Source: Myxococcales bacterium (GTDB taxonomy: Bacteria > Myxococcota > Polyangia > Nannocystales > Nannocystaceae). From it: a stretch of 64,000 nt of DNA. The translations under genes were made by a program, and so were the position numbers. The notes under the pieces are model-generated. The model saw nothing but the letters and a program-made list of their open reading frames with translations. It ran no database searches and was not told the origin of the DNA. The number at the start of each line of letters is the position of its first letter. Position 1 is the stretch's first letter. The DNA is taken from contig JAEUJW010000038.1 in the NCBI GenBank assembly GCA_016793465.1, positions 62,001 through 126,000 on the forward strand, read 5' to 3'. Shown piece after piece: positions 40,145 through 48,765 of the stretch.

Positions 40145-40827
40145 CCGCACCGCCCCGCATCATCGCCCGCACCCCGGAGATCGACCCGCGCGTCCGCCGA
40201 CTCGCGCGCAAGGCCAGACGTCAGGAGAACCGCCGCCAGGTCATCCTCCGCGGCGCGCGGGACATCCTCCTGCGTCACGGCCCGCTCGCGTTCACCATGG
40301 ACCAGGTCGCCTCCGCGGCCGACACCAGCAAGGCCACGCTCTACTACTACTTCCGCTCGCGCGAGGAGATGATCGGCGCGCTCGCCATCGACGTCCTGCG
40401 CCGCGAGGTCGAGGTCGTCAGCGCGGCCGTCAGCGCCGCCGACTCCGGCGTCGACGCCCTCGCCGCCCTCGTGCGCGCCCGCGTCGGCCACTACATGGCC
40501 GAGCCCGACGACTTTCGCATCCTCTACCTGTGGGCGCCCATGCTCGACGACCCCCAGCGCCTGCTCCTCACCGAGGTCCACGCCCTCACCGCCGTCGTCA
40601 ACACCACCGTCGAGGCCAAGCTCGCCCGCGACCGCAAGGCCGGCCTGCTCCACCCCGACGCCGTGCCGCAGCAGCTCGCCCAGCTCGGCTGGCTGACCGC
40701 CCACGGCCTGCTCGGCTTCACGCTCGGCTCGAGCCACGACGCCGACACCGCCACGCCCGCGTGGCACGACCTCTGCGAGGCCGCCTGCGCCACCCTGATC
40801 CGCGCAGCCCGCGCGGTGCGAGCCTGA
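40141..40827 (+). CDS. TetR-family transcriptional regulator
   Basis: ATG 40141 overlaps the upstream stop codon. The 228-residue protein has an N-terminal helix-turn-helix: ILRGARDILLRHGPLAFTMD at about 36-55, then QVASAADTSKATLYYYFRSREEMIGAL, with the TLYYYFRSRE recognition segment that marks TetR repressors. The remaining 160 residues are a helical ligand-binding domain. A 7-bp inverted repeat at 40885-40910, just after the gene, could be its operator or belong to the next gene. Ligand unknown. Confidence 0.9.
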   Translation: MTAPPRIIARTPEIDPRVRRLARKARRQENRRQVILRGARDILLRHGPLAFTMDQVASAADTSKATLYYYFRSREEMIGALAIDVLRREVEVVSAAVSAADSGVDALAALVRARVGHYMAEPDDFRILYLWAPMLDDPQRLLLTEVHALTAVVNTTVEAKLARDRKAGLLHPDAVPQQLAQLGWLTAHGLLGFTLGSSHDADTATPAWHDLCEAACATLIRAARAVRA

Positions 40828-40884
40828 ACTACCCCTCGCCGATCGGACAACGCTCCCAAAATTCCTGAAAAACCTCCCTCCGTA

Positions 40885-40910
40885 AAACGAAACTTCCTAA
40901 GAATTCGTTT
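40885..40910. promoter_or_regulatory. Inverted repeat AAACGAA-N12-TTCGTTT before the TonB-like gene
   Basis: Perfect 7-bp arms (40885-40891 and 40904-40910) in an unusually AT-rich spacer, followed by AGAGGAGGAAGG, a strong ribosome binding site 4 nt before ATG 40936. It may be an operator for the TetR regulator encoded just upstream, or part of a promoter; the arms are too AT-rich for a strong terminator stem. Confidence 0.5.
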
Positions 40911-40935
40911 GTCAGCTCACAGAGGAGGAAGGTTC

Positions 40936-41727
40936 ATGTTCGAGCACTATCTGAAGCACCAGGCCCCGGACTCGCGGCGTCGCTGGCGGATCGCCATCGC
41001 CATCAACATCGCCGGGTTCACGACGCTGGGCATGGTCGCGTTCACCTGGCTGGCCGACAAGATGATGATCGCCCAGGTCGACCCGCCGAGCGCCCACTAT
41101 GTGATGGTCCAGATGGACATGGAGGCGCTGCCGCCTCCGCCCGCGCCGCCGGCCGCCCCCGCGGTCAAGCCGCCCGACGCCGACGAGCCGCCCGACGAGG
41201 ACCCGATCGCTCCGCCCGTCGACATCGACGAGGTGATCCCAAAAGTTAAGCCGCGGACCGCGGTGCGGGTCGTCGGCAACGGCACGCCGGACAGCACCGG
41301 CACCTCGCCGATCGGCGTGCCCGGCAAGATCCCCGGCATCCCCGGCGGCACGCCGGGCCTGATCCCCTCGATCGGCACCGCCATCGTCTCCGACCGCAAG
41401 CCGACCGAGACCCGCGCCCCGCTGCCGATCTCCGCCGTCATGGCCCAGGCGATCTACACCCCGCCGCCCGACCAGGAGCGCCTGTCCGCCACCAAGGCCG
41501 CCATGTTCGACAAGCGCCCCGGCGAGAACGAGACCTCCTTCTGCATCGACGTCGACGGCCGCACCGTCGACGTGCGCACCACCCGGAAGTTCCCCGGCGA
41601 CCCCAAGGTCGACGAGATCTGCCGCGAGACCATCAAGACCTGGCGCTTCAAGAGCTTCAAGGTCGACGGGCGCCCGGTGAAGACCTGCAGCGTCCAGGTC
41701 TTCAACATCAAGTTCCGCGATCAGTAG
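40936..41727 (+). CDS. TonB-like energy-transducer protein
   Basis: ATG 40936 follows a very strong ribosome binding site (AGAGGAGGAAGG). The 263-residue protein has a short cytoplasmic N-terminus, a single membrane helix (INIAGFTTLGMVAFTWLA), a long Pro/Asp-rich periplasmic stretch (PPPPAPPAAPAVKPPDADEP), a Gly/Pro/Ile repeat section and a C-terminal TonB-like domain with KVDEICRETIKTWRFKSF and the CSVQVFNIKF ending. TonB transmits proton-motive force to outer-membrane receptors. No ExbB/ExbD genes are in the window. The islet CCAAAAGTTAAG near 41240 encodes PKVK. Confidence 0.8.
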   Translation: MFEHYLKHQAPDSRRRWRIAIAINIAGFTTLGMVAFTWLADKMMIAQVDPPSAHYVMVQMDMEALPPPPAPPAAPAVKPPDADEPPDEDPIAPPVDIDEVIPKVKPRTAVRVVGNGTPDSTGTSPIGVPGKIPGIPGGTPGLIPSIGTAIVSDRKPTETRAPLPISAVMAQAIYTPPPDQERLSATKAAMFDKRPGENETSFCIDVDGRTVDVRTTRKFPGDPKVDEICRETIKTWRFKSFKVDGRPVKTCSVQVFNIKFRDQ

Positions 41728-41730
41728 CGG

Positions 41731-42849
41731 TCACTGGACCGTGACGATCGGCGCGCCCGGGAATTCGACCTGCAGCGTGTACACGTCGCCGGGGTTGCCG
41801 GACAGGTACAGCGTGTGGGGGTCGAAGCCCGGGCCCGCGCCGAACTGCGCGTTGGCGACGTTGGTCGGGAACGTCGTCATCGGCGCGTCGGGCACGGCGA
41901 GCGCCGCTCCGTCCGCGTCGAGCAGAACGCGGTACAGCGCGCTGCCGCCCTGATCCACGACGTACAGGTTCCCGCACGCGTCGAGCGTCAGCCCGTCGGG
42001 CGCGGTGCCCGGCAGCTCGACCACGAGCTCCGGCACGTCCGGCGCGCCCATGTCGTCGAACGCCACCCGGCGGACCTCCCCCGCCTGATAGGCGGTGTAG
42101 AACAGCAGCCTGCGGTCGGGGTCGTAGACGATCCCGTTGGCCGCGAACGCGTCGCCGCCCATGGCGATGGTCGTCTTGCTGAGGTCGGGCGCCACGCGGA
42201 TCACCCTGTCGCCGCCGAACTCGGTGATCCACACGTCGCCCTCGAGGTCCGGGTAGATCCCGTTCGGCCCCTGCACCTGCGTCACGAAGTCGCTGATCTC
42301 CCCCATCGCGTCGATGGCGATGACCTTGCCGTCCTGCGGCAGCGCCACCAGCAGGCGCCCGTCGGCCAGGAAGCGCGTCCCGTAGGCCTTCGGGATGTTC
42401 GGCGTGAGCGCCGCCTCGGCCATGTCCGCCGCGACCACCACCACCCCGCCGTCGCGCTTCAACGCCAGCCCGCCGAGCCCGTCGAACGCCAGGTCCTCGC
42501 TGCCGTCGAACCCTTTAATAAACAGCGCCGGCTGCCACGGGCCGGCGGACACGGCCGTGCAGTCGAGCTCCGACCCGGTGGTGCCGCTGTCCTCGCTCGA
42601 GCCCTCGCTCGTCGACGGGACCGTGGTCTCGCCCGCCTCGCTCGAGCCCTCGCTCGTCGTCGATGTCGTCGTCGTCGTCGTCGGCTCGGCCGTCGTGTCC
42701 GAGCCCGCGGTGGTCGGCACGGCCGTCGTCTCCGCGGTCGTCTCGCTCGACGTCGTCGTCGTCGCCATACCGGTCTCGCCGGTGTCGTCGGCCTCGCCGC
42801 CCTTGCACGCCGCCGCGACGACGAGCGCCCCGATCAGTAGAGTTCGCAT
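41731..42849 (-). CDS. Beta-propeller lipoprotein (SMP-30/LRE-like)
   Basis: 372 residues. Lipoprotein signal (LLIGALVVAAACKG), about 70 residues of Ser/Thr/Glu linker, then propeller blades with repeats of the type YPDLEGDVWITEFGGDRV, GIVYDPDRRLLFYTAYQAG and TLDACGNLYVVDQGGSALYR. The blades match the SMP-30/gluconolactonase and LRE-type propellers; no catalytic residues could be placed. Extracytoplasmic. A -10 (TAGCTT) 7 nt upstream and a -35 (TTGTGC) 17 bp further support ATG 42849. The islet TTTAATAAA (42514-42522) encodes Leu-Phe-Ile-Lys-Gly. Confidence 0.75.
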   Translation of the reverse strand: MRTLLIGALVVAAACKGGEADDTGETGMATTTTSSETTAETTAVPTTAGSDTTAEPTTTTTTSTTSEGSSEAGETTVPSTSEGSSEDSGTTGSELDCTAVSAGPWQPALFIKGFDGSEDLAFDGLGGLALKRDGGVVVVAADMAEAALTPNIPKAYGTRFLADGRLLVALPQDGKVIAIDAMGEISDFVTQVQGPNGIYPDLEGDVWITEFGGDRVIRVAPDLSKTTIAMGGDAFAANGIVYDPDRRLLFYTAYQAGEVRRVAFDDMGAPDVPELVVELPGTAPDGLTLDACGNLYVVDQGGSALYRVLLDADGAALAVPDAPMTTFPTNVANAQFGAGPGFDPHTLYLSGNPGDVYTLQVEFPGAPIVTVQ

Positions 42850-42885
42850 GGGCGGCAAGCTACGCGACCCGCCGCGCCCGCACAA
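42850..42885 (-). promoter_or_regulatory. Sigma-70-like promoter of the 41731 lipoprotein gene
   Basis: On the minus strand: TTGTGC (plus 42880-42885), a 17-bp spacer, TAGCTT (plus 42857-42862), then 7 nt to ATG 42849. Ideal spacing, and the transcript would be leaderless. Confidence 0.5.
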
Positions 42886-44088
42886 TCACCCCGGGTCGAC
42901 CCGCACCCCGCGGACGTACACACGCGACGGCGACCCGAGCGTGGCGAGCTTCGCCAGCGGGTCCTCGTTCGTCACGAGGAAGCTCGCGTCCATGCCCGGG
43001 GTCAGGGCGCCCAGCACATCGTTAAATGGCTGCCAGAAGCCCGCCGCCACGCTCGTCCCGGCGGCGATCGCCTGCTTCGGCGTCATCCCGGCCGCGACCA
43101 TCGCCGCCAGCTCGAGCGGGTCGACCCCCAGCACCGACGAGTTGCCGAAGTCCGTCCCGTACAGCACGCGCGCCCCGGCCTCGCGCAGGCGCGTGAGGTT
43201 GTCGATGGCCGCCGACGACCCGCCGAACGCCTGCACCGTCGACACCACCGTGCGGTCGGCCCACAGCGCGACCGTCGCGTCGGCCAGCAGCTGCGTCGGC
43301 GTGTGCGCCAGGATGTCGGCCCCCGCCAGCGCCGCCTGGCGGGCCGTGTCGTTGCTCGTCGCGTGGCTCGCGACCATCAGCCCGAGCTCGTGCGCGCGCT
43401 CGACCGCCGCCGCCAGCGCCTCGTCGTCGAGCTGCGGCGCGTACGGCATCACCGGCAATTTGATAAAGGCCGCGCCGAGGTCCGCGAGCTGCTCGACCGC
43501 CGCCTCGGCCGCGGCCGCGTCGGCGCACTCGATCCCGTAGCCGTTCGAGCCCCAGCTCTCGGTCGGGTAGCCGTCGATCGCCGTCACCATCGGACCGGCC
43601 GCGATCACCCGCATGGGGCTCAGGTCCGCCTCGAAGATCGCCGGCGGCGCGGCCATGTCGACCCCGGCCGCCACTCCGCCGGCGGCCAGCAGCATCGGCT
43701 CGTTGAGGTAGAGCAGGTGCACGTGGCTGTCGATGAACGCCGGCGTCACCCACTTGCCCGCGAGGTCGACGACCTCCTCGCCGGGCTCGGGCGTCAGCTC
43801 GCCGACCTCGGCGATCTTGCCGTCGACCACCCGCAGGTCGGTCACCCCGACGTCGAACACGAACCCGTCGACGAACAGCAGCGCCCCCGCGTCTCCGGCC
43901 GTCGTGCCGCCCTCCGACGACGACTCCGACGATGACGATGACGATGACGATCCCTCGCCGGTCGGCGCCGCGGTCGCCTCGCTCGACTCGTCGGCGGTCG
44001 CTGCCACCATCGGCGCGCTGCAACCGAGCAGCAGCAGCGCCGGCGACCGCCGCGCCGCCGCACCGACCCACGCCTGGAACACGCGCAT
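42886..44088 (-). CDS. Lipoprotein amidohydrolase with Ser-rich linker
   Basis: 400 residues. Lipoprotein signal (SPALLLLGCSAP), a linker with runs of Ser and Glu, then an amidohydrolase barrel: FIDSHVHLLY (HxH metal pair), a Lys in AAFIKLPVMP, His in MVASHATSN and ADILAHTPT, and the metal Asp in VLYGTDFGN. The order and spacing match the metal-dependent amidohydrolase superfamily. It would act outside the cytoplasm on an unknown cyclic amide or ester. TAGCCT lies 6 nt before ATG 44088. The 41731 lipoprotein gene follows on the same strand after 36 bp but has its own promoter. Islets near 43022-43027 and 43457-43467. Confidence 0.8.
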   Translation of the reverse strand: MRVFQAWVGAAARRSPALLLLGCSAPMVAATADESSEATAAPTGEGSSSSSSSSESSSEGGTTAGDAGALLFVDGFVFDVGVTDLRVVDGKIAEVGELTPEPGEEVVDLAGKWVTPAFIDSHVHLLYLNEPMLLAAGGVAAGVDMAAPPAIFEADLSPMRVIAAGPMVTAIDGYPTESWGSNGYGIECADAAAAEAAVEQLADLGAAFIKLPVMPYAPQLDDEALAAAVERAHELGLMVASHATSNDTARQAALAGADILAHTPTQLLADATVALWADRTVVSTVQAFGGSSAAIDNLTRLREAGARVLYGTDFGNSSVLGVDPLELAAMVAAGMTPKQAIAAGTSVAAGFWQPFNDVLGALTPGMDASFLVTNEDPLAKLATLGSPSRVYVRGVRVDPG

Positions 44089-44100
44089 CGAAAGAGGCTA
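44089..44100 (-). promoter_or_regulatory. -10-like element before the 42886 amidohydrolase gene
   Basis: TAGCCT on the minus strand (plus 44095-44100), 6 nt before ATG 44088. No Shine-Dalgarno sequence between. Leaderless start likely. Confidence 0.4.
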
Positions 44101-44313
44101 CGCCGCCCGTCTCGCCGCGGATCGCCGCGGCCTTGAGGCGCATCGGCCCCAGGCGCTCGGGCGGCATCGCCCCGCACGTGTACACGCACCGCGTGAACGT
44201 GAATTCACCGCCCTGCGCACGCGATTGCACGCCGAACATGTGTTATGTACCACCGTGGCTGAGCGCCGTTTCTTGGACTTTTCGATCAGGCTATCTGCAC
44301 AAAGGCCCTGCCC

Positions 44314-45243
44314 ATGCTGATGACCGTACCTGAACGTATCGCCCGCCGTGTGCTCAACGCCCAGGGTCTCGCGAGTCGCTTCATCGCCACCAAGGCCGGC
44401 CGCCTGCACGTGCTCGACGGCGCCGGCTCCGGCCACCTCCCGCCGCTCGTCCTGCTCCACGGCCTCAGCGCCAACGCGATCTGCTACGGCGGCCTGTTGA
44501 AGCGCCTCGCCCCGTTCACCCGCCGGGTCATCGCCCCCGACATGCCGGCCCACGGCTTCAGCGACATCCCGCCCGCCGGGCTCGACGACGTGGGCATGCT
44601 CGAGAGCCTCACCGACGTGCTCGACCGCCTGCTCGGCGAGACCGGCGAGCCGGCGATCCTGCTCGGCAACTCGATGGGTGGCCTCGCCGCCATCCGCTAC
44701 GCCCAGGCTCGCCGCGACCGCGTCGCCGGCCTCGTGCTCGTCTCGCCCGGCGGCGCCCCCATGCCGCAGGCCGAGTTCACCGAGTTCTTCAAGAAATTTG
44801 CCATCAGCTCCCACACCGACGCGCTCTCGTTCGTCGACGACATCTTCGCCCACGGGGCGGGCATCCTCCGCCACGCGGTGGCCCACGGCGTCCGCCAGCG
44901 CTTCACCCACCCGGAGCTGCGCCGCCTCCTCGCCGGCATCACCCCGGCCCAGATGCTGTCCCCCGCGGACCTCGCCGCCCTGACGATGCCCACCCTGCTG
45001 GTCTGGGGACGCGAGGAGAGGATCCTCCCGCCCAGCCACCTCGAGTTCTTCCGCAACCACCTCCCGGAGCACGCAGAGGTCGAGGAATGGGCCAATTTCG
45101 GCCACGTGGGCTTCTTGGAGCAGCCGACCGCCCTGTGTAACCGCGTGATCGAATTTGCCCGGATTGCCACGGCCACTGCGAAAATTCGTTCGCGGCGGTC
45201 GACCGCTTCCGGTGCCCATGCAACACTCCGGGCATCCGCCTAG
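44314..45243 (+). CDS. Alpha/beta-hydrolase
   Basis: 309 residues. VLLHGLSANAICYGGLLKRL near 45 (oxyanion-hole HG), the nucleophile elbow GNSMGG (Ser about 119), the Asp-containing segment LLVWGREERILPP near 231 and the catalytic His in WANFGHVGF near 266 are all present in the usual order. Cytoplasmic: no signal peptide. The start is ATG 44314, preceded by AAAGG. The acyltransferase gene follows after 17 bp, and together they suggest a lipid-directed task. The C-terminal 25 residues are Arg/Ser-rich and poorly conserved in type. Confidence 0.85.
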   Translation: MLMTVPERIARRVLNAQGLASRFIATKAGRLHVLDGAGSGHLPPLVLLHGLSANAICYGGLLKRLAPFTRRVIAPDMPAHGFSDIPPAGLDDVGMLESLTDVLDRLLGETGEPAILLGNSMGGLAAIRYAQARRDRVAGLVLVSPGGAPMPQAEFTEFFKKFAISSHTDALSFVDDIFAHGAGILRHAVAHGVRQRFTHPELRRLLAGITPAQMLSPADLAALTMPTLLVWGREERILPPSHLEFFRNHLPEHAEVEEWANFGHVGFLEQPTALCNRVIEFARIATATAKIRSRRSTASGAHATLRASA

Positions 45244-45260
45244 CCCGACCCCAGACCCGG

Positions 45261-46148
45261 GTGCTTCCCGGACGCGAATCGGCCTCCCGCTCCGAGCTGG
45301 CCGCCGTTCGTGCCGACATTGCTGACGATACCGCCGAGGATATCGTCGCCGAGGCGCCCGTCGAGGTCCCCCACGTGATGTGGCAAGGCAAGGTGCGGCG
45401 CTCGGCCCTCGAGAGCGCCGTCGGCGCGTTCTCGAAGCTGGCCAACTACCACCGCCTCGAGGTCCGCGGCATCAACCGCATCCCGCGGGGCCCGGCGCTG
45501 CTGGTCGGCAACCACAACGGCGGCCTCAACCCGGTCGACGGCCTGTTCCTGGTCCACTACTACCGGACCTGCGGCTACGACCGACCGATCTACACCCTCG
45601 CCCACGACATCCTGTTCCGCTTCAAGCCGCTCGGCGACCTGCTCGAGTCGATCGGCGTGGTCCCGGCGCACAAGGGCCAGGCGCGCGAGCTGCTCGAGGG
45701 CGGCCACAAGGTCCTGGTGTTCCCCGGCGGCGACATCGAGTCGATGCGCCCGTTCAGCCAGCGCCGCAAGATCGTGCTCGCCGAGCGCCGCGGCTTCATC
45801 CGCATCGCCCACCAGACCGGCGCGCCGATCGTGCCGGTCGTCAGCGCCGGCGCCCACGAGACCATGCTCGTGCTGTCGCAGGGCCAGGGCATCGCCAGGC
45901 GCCTGCGCCTGTCGAAGTGGGCCCGCCTCAACTCGCTGCCGCTGCTGTTCGCCGCGCCCTGGGGCCTGCTGTGGGGCCCGACCTGCGCCCTCCCGTACTT
46001 CCCGCTGCCCGCGAAGATCACCGTGCAGATCGGCGAGCCGATGACCGCCGACCGCTGCGAGAACGCGGCCTACCGCGCCATCGAGACCACGATGCAGTCG
46101 ATGCTCGACGAGCTCTACAGCGAGCGCATCTTTCCTATCCTCGGCTGA
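45261..46148 (+). CDS. Lysophospholipid/diacylglycerol acyltransferase-type protein
   Basis: 295 residues from a GTG start 17 bp after the hydrolase gene. GNHNGGLNPVDGLF near 75 has the His plus acidic pattern of glycerolipid acyltransferases in the spaced form seen in the diacylglycerol-acyltransferase-like group; VFPGGDIESMRPFSQ near 154 fits the second block and APIVPVVSAGAHET near 189 the third. It would transfer acyl chains to a glycerolipid at the membrane. No N-terminal helix is obvious; the first 40 residues are acidic. The upstream hydrolase may supply or edit the acyl chains. Confidence 0.8.
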   Translation: MLPGRESASRSELAAVRADIADDTAEDIVAEAPVEVPHVMWQGKVRRSALESAVGAFSKLANYHRLEVRGINRIPRGPALLVGNHNGGLNPVDGLFLVHYYRTCGYDRPIYTLAHDILFRFKPLGDLLESIGVVPAHKGQARELLEGGHKVLVFPGGDIESMRPFSQRRKIVLAERRGFIRIAHQTGAPIVPVVSAGAHETMLVLSQGQGIARRLRLSKWARLNSLPLLFAAPWGLLWGPTCALPYFPLPAKITVQIGEPMTADRCENAAYRAIETTMQSMLDELYSERIFPILG

Positions 46149-46165
46149 CGGCGTCCGGCCCCGCC

Positions 46166-47290
46166 TCACCCGCCGAAGAACACGCGCTCGACGAACCAGT
46201 AGATCCCCGCCGCGACGATCGCCGCGGAGATCGCCCAGGCCCCGTGCGCGCGGCGGTACCAGGCCTGCTTCCCGAGCCACAGCAGCAGCGGGAGGACGAC
46301 CGCGAGCACCATGAGCTGCCCGGCCTCGACGCCGAGGTTGAACAGCAGCAGCGCCGGCACGACGGCGTCGGCCGGCAGCCCGAGGTCGGCGAGCACCCCC
46401 GCGAACCCGAACCCGTGGATGAACCCGAACGGCAGGGTGATCTTCCAGCGCCCCGAGGCGTCCCTGGCGAAGAAGTTCTCGATCCCCACATAGGCGATCG
46501 ACAGCGCGATCGCCGGCTCGACCACCTCGCTGCCCGGCGACCACACCTGCAGCGTGGCCATCGCCAGGCTCACCGAGTGCCCCAGCGTGAACGCCGTGAT
46601 CACCGCGATCAGCGACCGCAGCCGCCCGCCGACCAGCACCAGCCCGAGCAGGAACACCAGGTGATCGGTGCCGATGAGGATGTGCTCCACCCCCAATTTA
46701 AAATACTCGCCGACCGAGTGACCCTGCGACGCCGCCGGGGCCCCGAGGTCGACCGTGGCCTCCGGCGCCCCGCGGTGCAGGACCACGTCGCTCAGCCCCT
46801 CGATGCCCGCCTCGCCGCGCCCGACCTGCCCGAGGTGCCGGTGCGTCCGCCCCAGCGAGTCGAGCAGCGGCAGCCTCAGCGTCAACGCCTGCGGCGCGCC
46901 CGGGCAGGCGTAGCGCGCGACGACCACCGCGCCGTCCTCCTCGGTGAGCCGCGCCCGCGTCAGCGCACCGGGGCATTCGCGGCCGTCGCCGGCGATCGTC
47001 ACGCCGTCGACCACGGCGGTCTGCAACACCGCCGAGCCCGCCGCGAGCTCCTCGTCGGTCAGCGCGCCGTCGCCGTCGCCGTCGAGCCCGCCGACCAGCG
47101 CGCGCAGCTCCCCGCGGGCGAACGTCACCTCGGCCGTGACCTCGTCCCCGCGCACCGCGTACACCCCGCGCGACAGCCCGACCTCGTGCGCCCACGCCGT
47201 CGCGGCCGTCAGCAGAATCATCAAAAACGCCGCCAGGCCCACGACCCGACCCGGACCTCGCACGACCGACCTGATGACCGAAGCAGACAT
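46166..47290 (-). CDS. HupE/UreJ_2-type membrane protein with EF-hand-like loop
   Basis: 374 residues. Signal peptide, a periplasmic region containing GLDGDGDGALTDEEL (an EF-hand-type DxDxDG calcium loop near residue 69), then six or seven membrane helices matching HupE/UreJ_2: FKLGVEHILIGTDHLVFLLGL, TAFTLGHSVSLAMATL, AYVGIENFFARD, FGFIHGFGFAGVLADLGLP. The conserved His in TDHL, GHSV and IHGF resemble metal-transport or membrane-enzyme motifs; members are linked to nickel/cobalt but are not well studied. Inner membrane. The islet AATTTAAAATA (46695-46705) encodes EYFKLG. The unit's partner is unknown. Confidence 0.85.
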   Translation of the reverse strand: MSASVIRSVVRGPGRVVGLAAFLMILLTAATAWAHEVGLSRGVYAVRGDEVTAEVTFARGELRALVGGLDGDGDGALTDEELAAGSAVLQTAVVDGVTIAGDGRECPGALTRARLTEEDGAVVVARYACPGAPQALTLRLPLLDSLGRTHRHLGQVGRGEAGIEGLSDVVLHRGAPEATVDLGAPAASQGHSVGEYFKLGVEHILIGTDHLVFLLGLVLVGGRLRSLIAVITAFTLGHSVSLAMATLQVWSPGSEVVEPAIALSIAYVGIENFFARDASGRWKITLPFGFIHGFGFAGVLADLGLPADAVVPALLLFNLGVEAGQLMVLAVVLPLLLWLGKQAWYRRAHGAWAISAAIVAAGIYWFVERVFFGG

Positions 47291-47484
47291 TTTTAATTAT
47301 TGGGGGCCGCCATCCTAACCCGACCTGCGGCGGCGGCGGCGACCGGGTACGCCGGCGAGGGCCGATCCGATCGGCCCCCGGTGATGAAACGCGGCGGCCG
47401 GCGCCAGGACCCGGGACATGGGAGGCTCGCCGGGACCCCGTACGGATGGCGACGGGCTGGAACGACCCCATCACACCGTCGAGC

Positions 47485-47590
47485 GCGGGCGGCCAGGTCC
47501 GATGACGATCACCCCGGCGCCCGCGTTCGTGCGCCGCGCGGGCGGCCAGGTCCGATGACGATCACCCTGGCGCCCGCGTTCGTGCGCCGC
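47485..47590. repeat. 53-bp tandem direct repeat
   Basis: Two head-to-tail copies of 53 bp starting GCGGGCGGCCAGGTCCGATG; the period is not a multiple of three and no frame uses it. Probably a recent duplication. Confidence 0.9.
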
Positions 47591-47648
47591 GCGGCCGCGA
47601 TCCGACCTGACCGATCCGACATGTCCCGCGCGCCATGGTCGGCCTGCC

Positions 47649-47683
47649 TTGCAAACGCGCGTTTTCGCGATAGCCTCGCCGCG
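47649..47683 (+). promoter_or_regulatory. Sigma-70-like promoter of the DUF72 gene
   Basis: TTGCAA (47649-47654), a 16-bp spacer, TAGCCT (47671-47676), then 7 nt to ATG 47684. It supports this start over the much longer upstream frame and implies a leaderless mRNA. Confidence 0.5.
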
Positions 47684-48694
47684 ATGCCCGGTCACGACCA
47701 GCTCGACCTGTTCGGCAACCCCACGCCGGCGCCCGCGGCCCGCAGCCGGCGCCCGGTCGCCCCGCGTCAGCACCCGCCCGAGCTCGCCGCGCTGGCCGCT
47801 CGTCTGCCGGCGGGGCTGCGCCTCGGCACCTCGTCGTGGGCGTTCACCGGCTGGGCCGACCTCGTCTACGCCGCCGAGTATCCCCAGCAACGGCTCTCGC
47901 GCGAGGGCCTCGGCGCCTACGCCGCCCACCCGCTGCTGCGCACGGTCGGCATCGATCGCAGCTATTACGCCCCGCCGAGCGCGGACGAGTTCGCCGCCTA
48001 CGCCGCCGCCGTGCCCGCCGACTTCCGCTTCCTGGTCAAGGCCCACGAGGCCTGCACGATCGCCGTGTACCCGCGCCACGCCCGCTACGGCGCCCAGCGC
48101 GGCCAGCCGAACCCCGTGTTCCTCGACGTCGGGTACGCCAGCGAGCACGTGGTCGGCCCGACCGTCGCCGGCCTCGGCGAGCGCCTCGGGCCCATCCTCT
48201 TCCAGTTCTCGCCGACCGACGTCGACGCCCTCGGCGGCCCGCGGTGGTTCGCCGAGCGCGTGCACCGCTTCCTCTGCGGGCTCCCGCGCGGCCCGCTCTA
48301 CGCCGTGGAGATCCGCAACCGCGAGCTGCTCACCGGCGCCTACGCCGACGCCCTCGCCGACTGCGGCGCCTGTCACTGCATCAACGTCTACCCGGGCATG
48401 CCGCCCGCCCGCCAGCAGTTCGAGCGCACCCGCCAGGACCGGGCCCCCGCCGTCGTCTGCCGCTGGATGCTCCACCCCGGCATGACCTACGAGACCGCCG
48501 AGACCGCCTACGCCCCGTTCAACCAGCTCGCCGCCCCCGACCCCGAGAACCGCGACGAGCTCGCCCGCGTGTGCCTGCGGGCCGGCGGCCTGGGCCTCCA
48601 GACCCACGTCATCATCAACAACAAGGCCGAGGGCAGCTCGCCGTGCTCGGTCGCCGCGCTCGCCGCCCGCATCGTCGCCCTCGCGGCGTCCTGA
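47684..48694 (+). CDS. DUF72 (YecE-like) protein
   Basis: 336 residues from ATG 47684. The DUF72 signature LRLGTSSWAFTGWADLVY at about 47-64, then VGIDRSYYAPPSADEFAAYA near 90, FRFLVKAHEACT near 116, GPILFQFSP near 167, YAVEIRNREL near 206. The fold is a TIM barrel of unknown activity, sometimes linked to nucleic-acid or sugar chemistry. Cytoplasmic. The leading segment is Ala/Pro-rich. The UbiB-like gene follows 71 bp later on the same strand. Confidence 0.88.
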   Translation: MPGHDQLDLFGNPTPAPAARSRRPVAPRQHPPELAALAARLPAGLRLGTSSWAFTGWADLVYAAEYPQQRLSREGLGAYAAHPLLRTVGIDRSYYAPPSADEFAAYAAAVPADFRFLVKAHEACTIAVYPRHARYGAQRGQPNPVFLDVGYASEHVVGPTVAGLGERLGPILFQFSPTDVDALGGPRWFAERVHRFLCGLPRGPLYAVEIRNRELLTGAYADALADCGACHCINVYPGMPPARQQFERTRQDRAPAVVCRWMLHPGMTYETAETAYAPFNQLAAPDPENRDELARVCLRAGGLGLQTHVIINNKAEGSSPCSVAALAARIVALAAS

Positions 48695-48765
48695 CGCAGG
48701 GCTGTCGCTTGCGCCCTCGCGGGCGAGCGGGCATTGTGGCCGCACGGCCCTCGTGGCCGCCCTCT

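Larger units (their letters stand above)
47291..47683. other. Non-coding spacer with a 53-bp tandem duplication
   Basis: This 393-bp gap separates divergently oriented genes. It holds two near-identical 53-bp units (47485-47537 and 47538-47590, core GGCCAGGTCCGATGACGATC, one C/T difference in view) and an AT-rich start (TTTTTAATTATTG near 47290). The promoter for the 47684 gene lies at its end. No gene is supported. Confidence 0.75.

Noticed and set aside
47300..47683. A 128-residue N-terminal extension of the DUF72 protein
   Set aside because: It runs through the 53-bp duplication and has no conserved features; the promoter-like pair and ATG at 47684 fit the family start.
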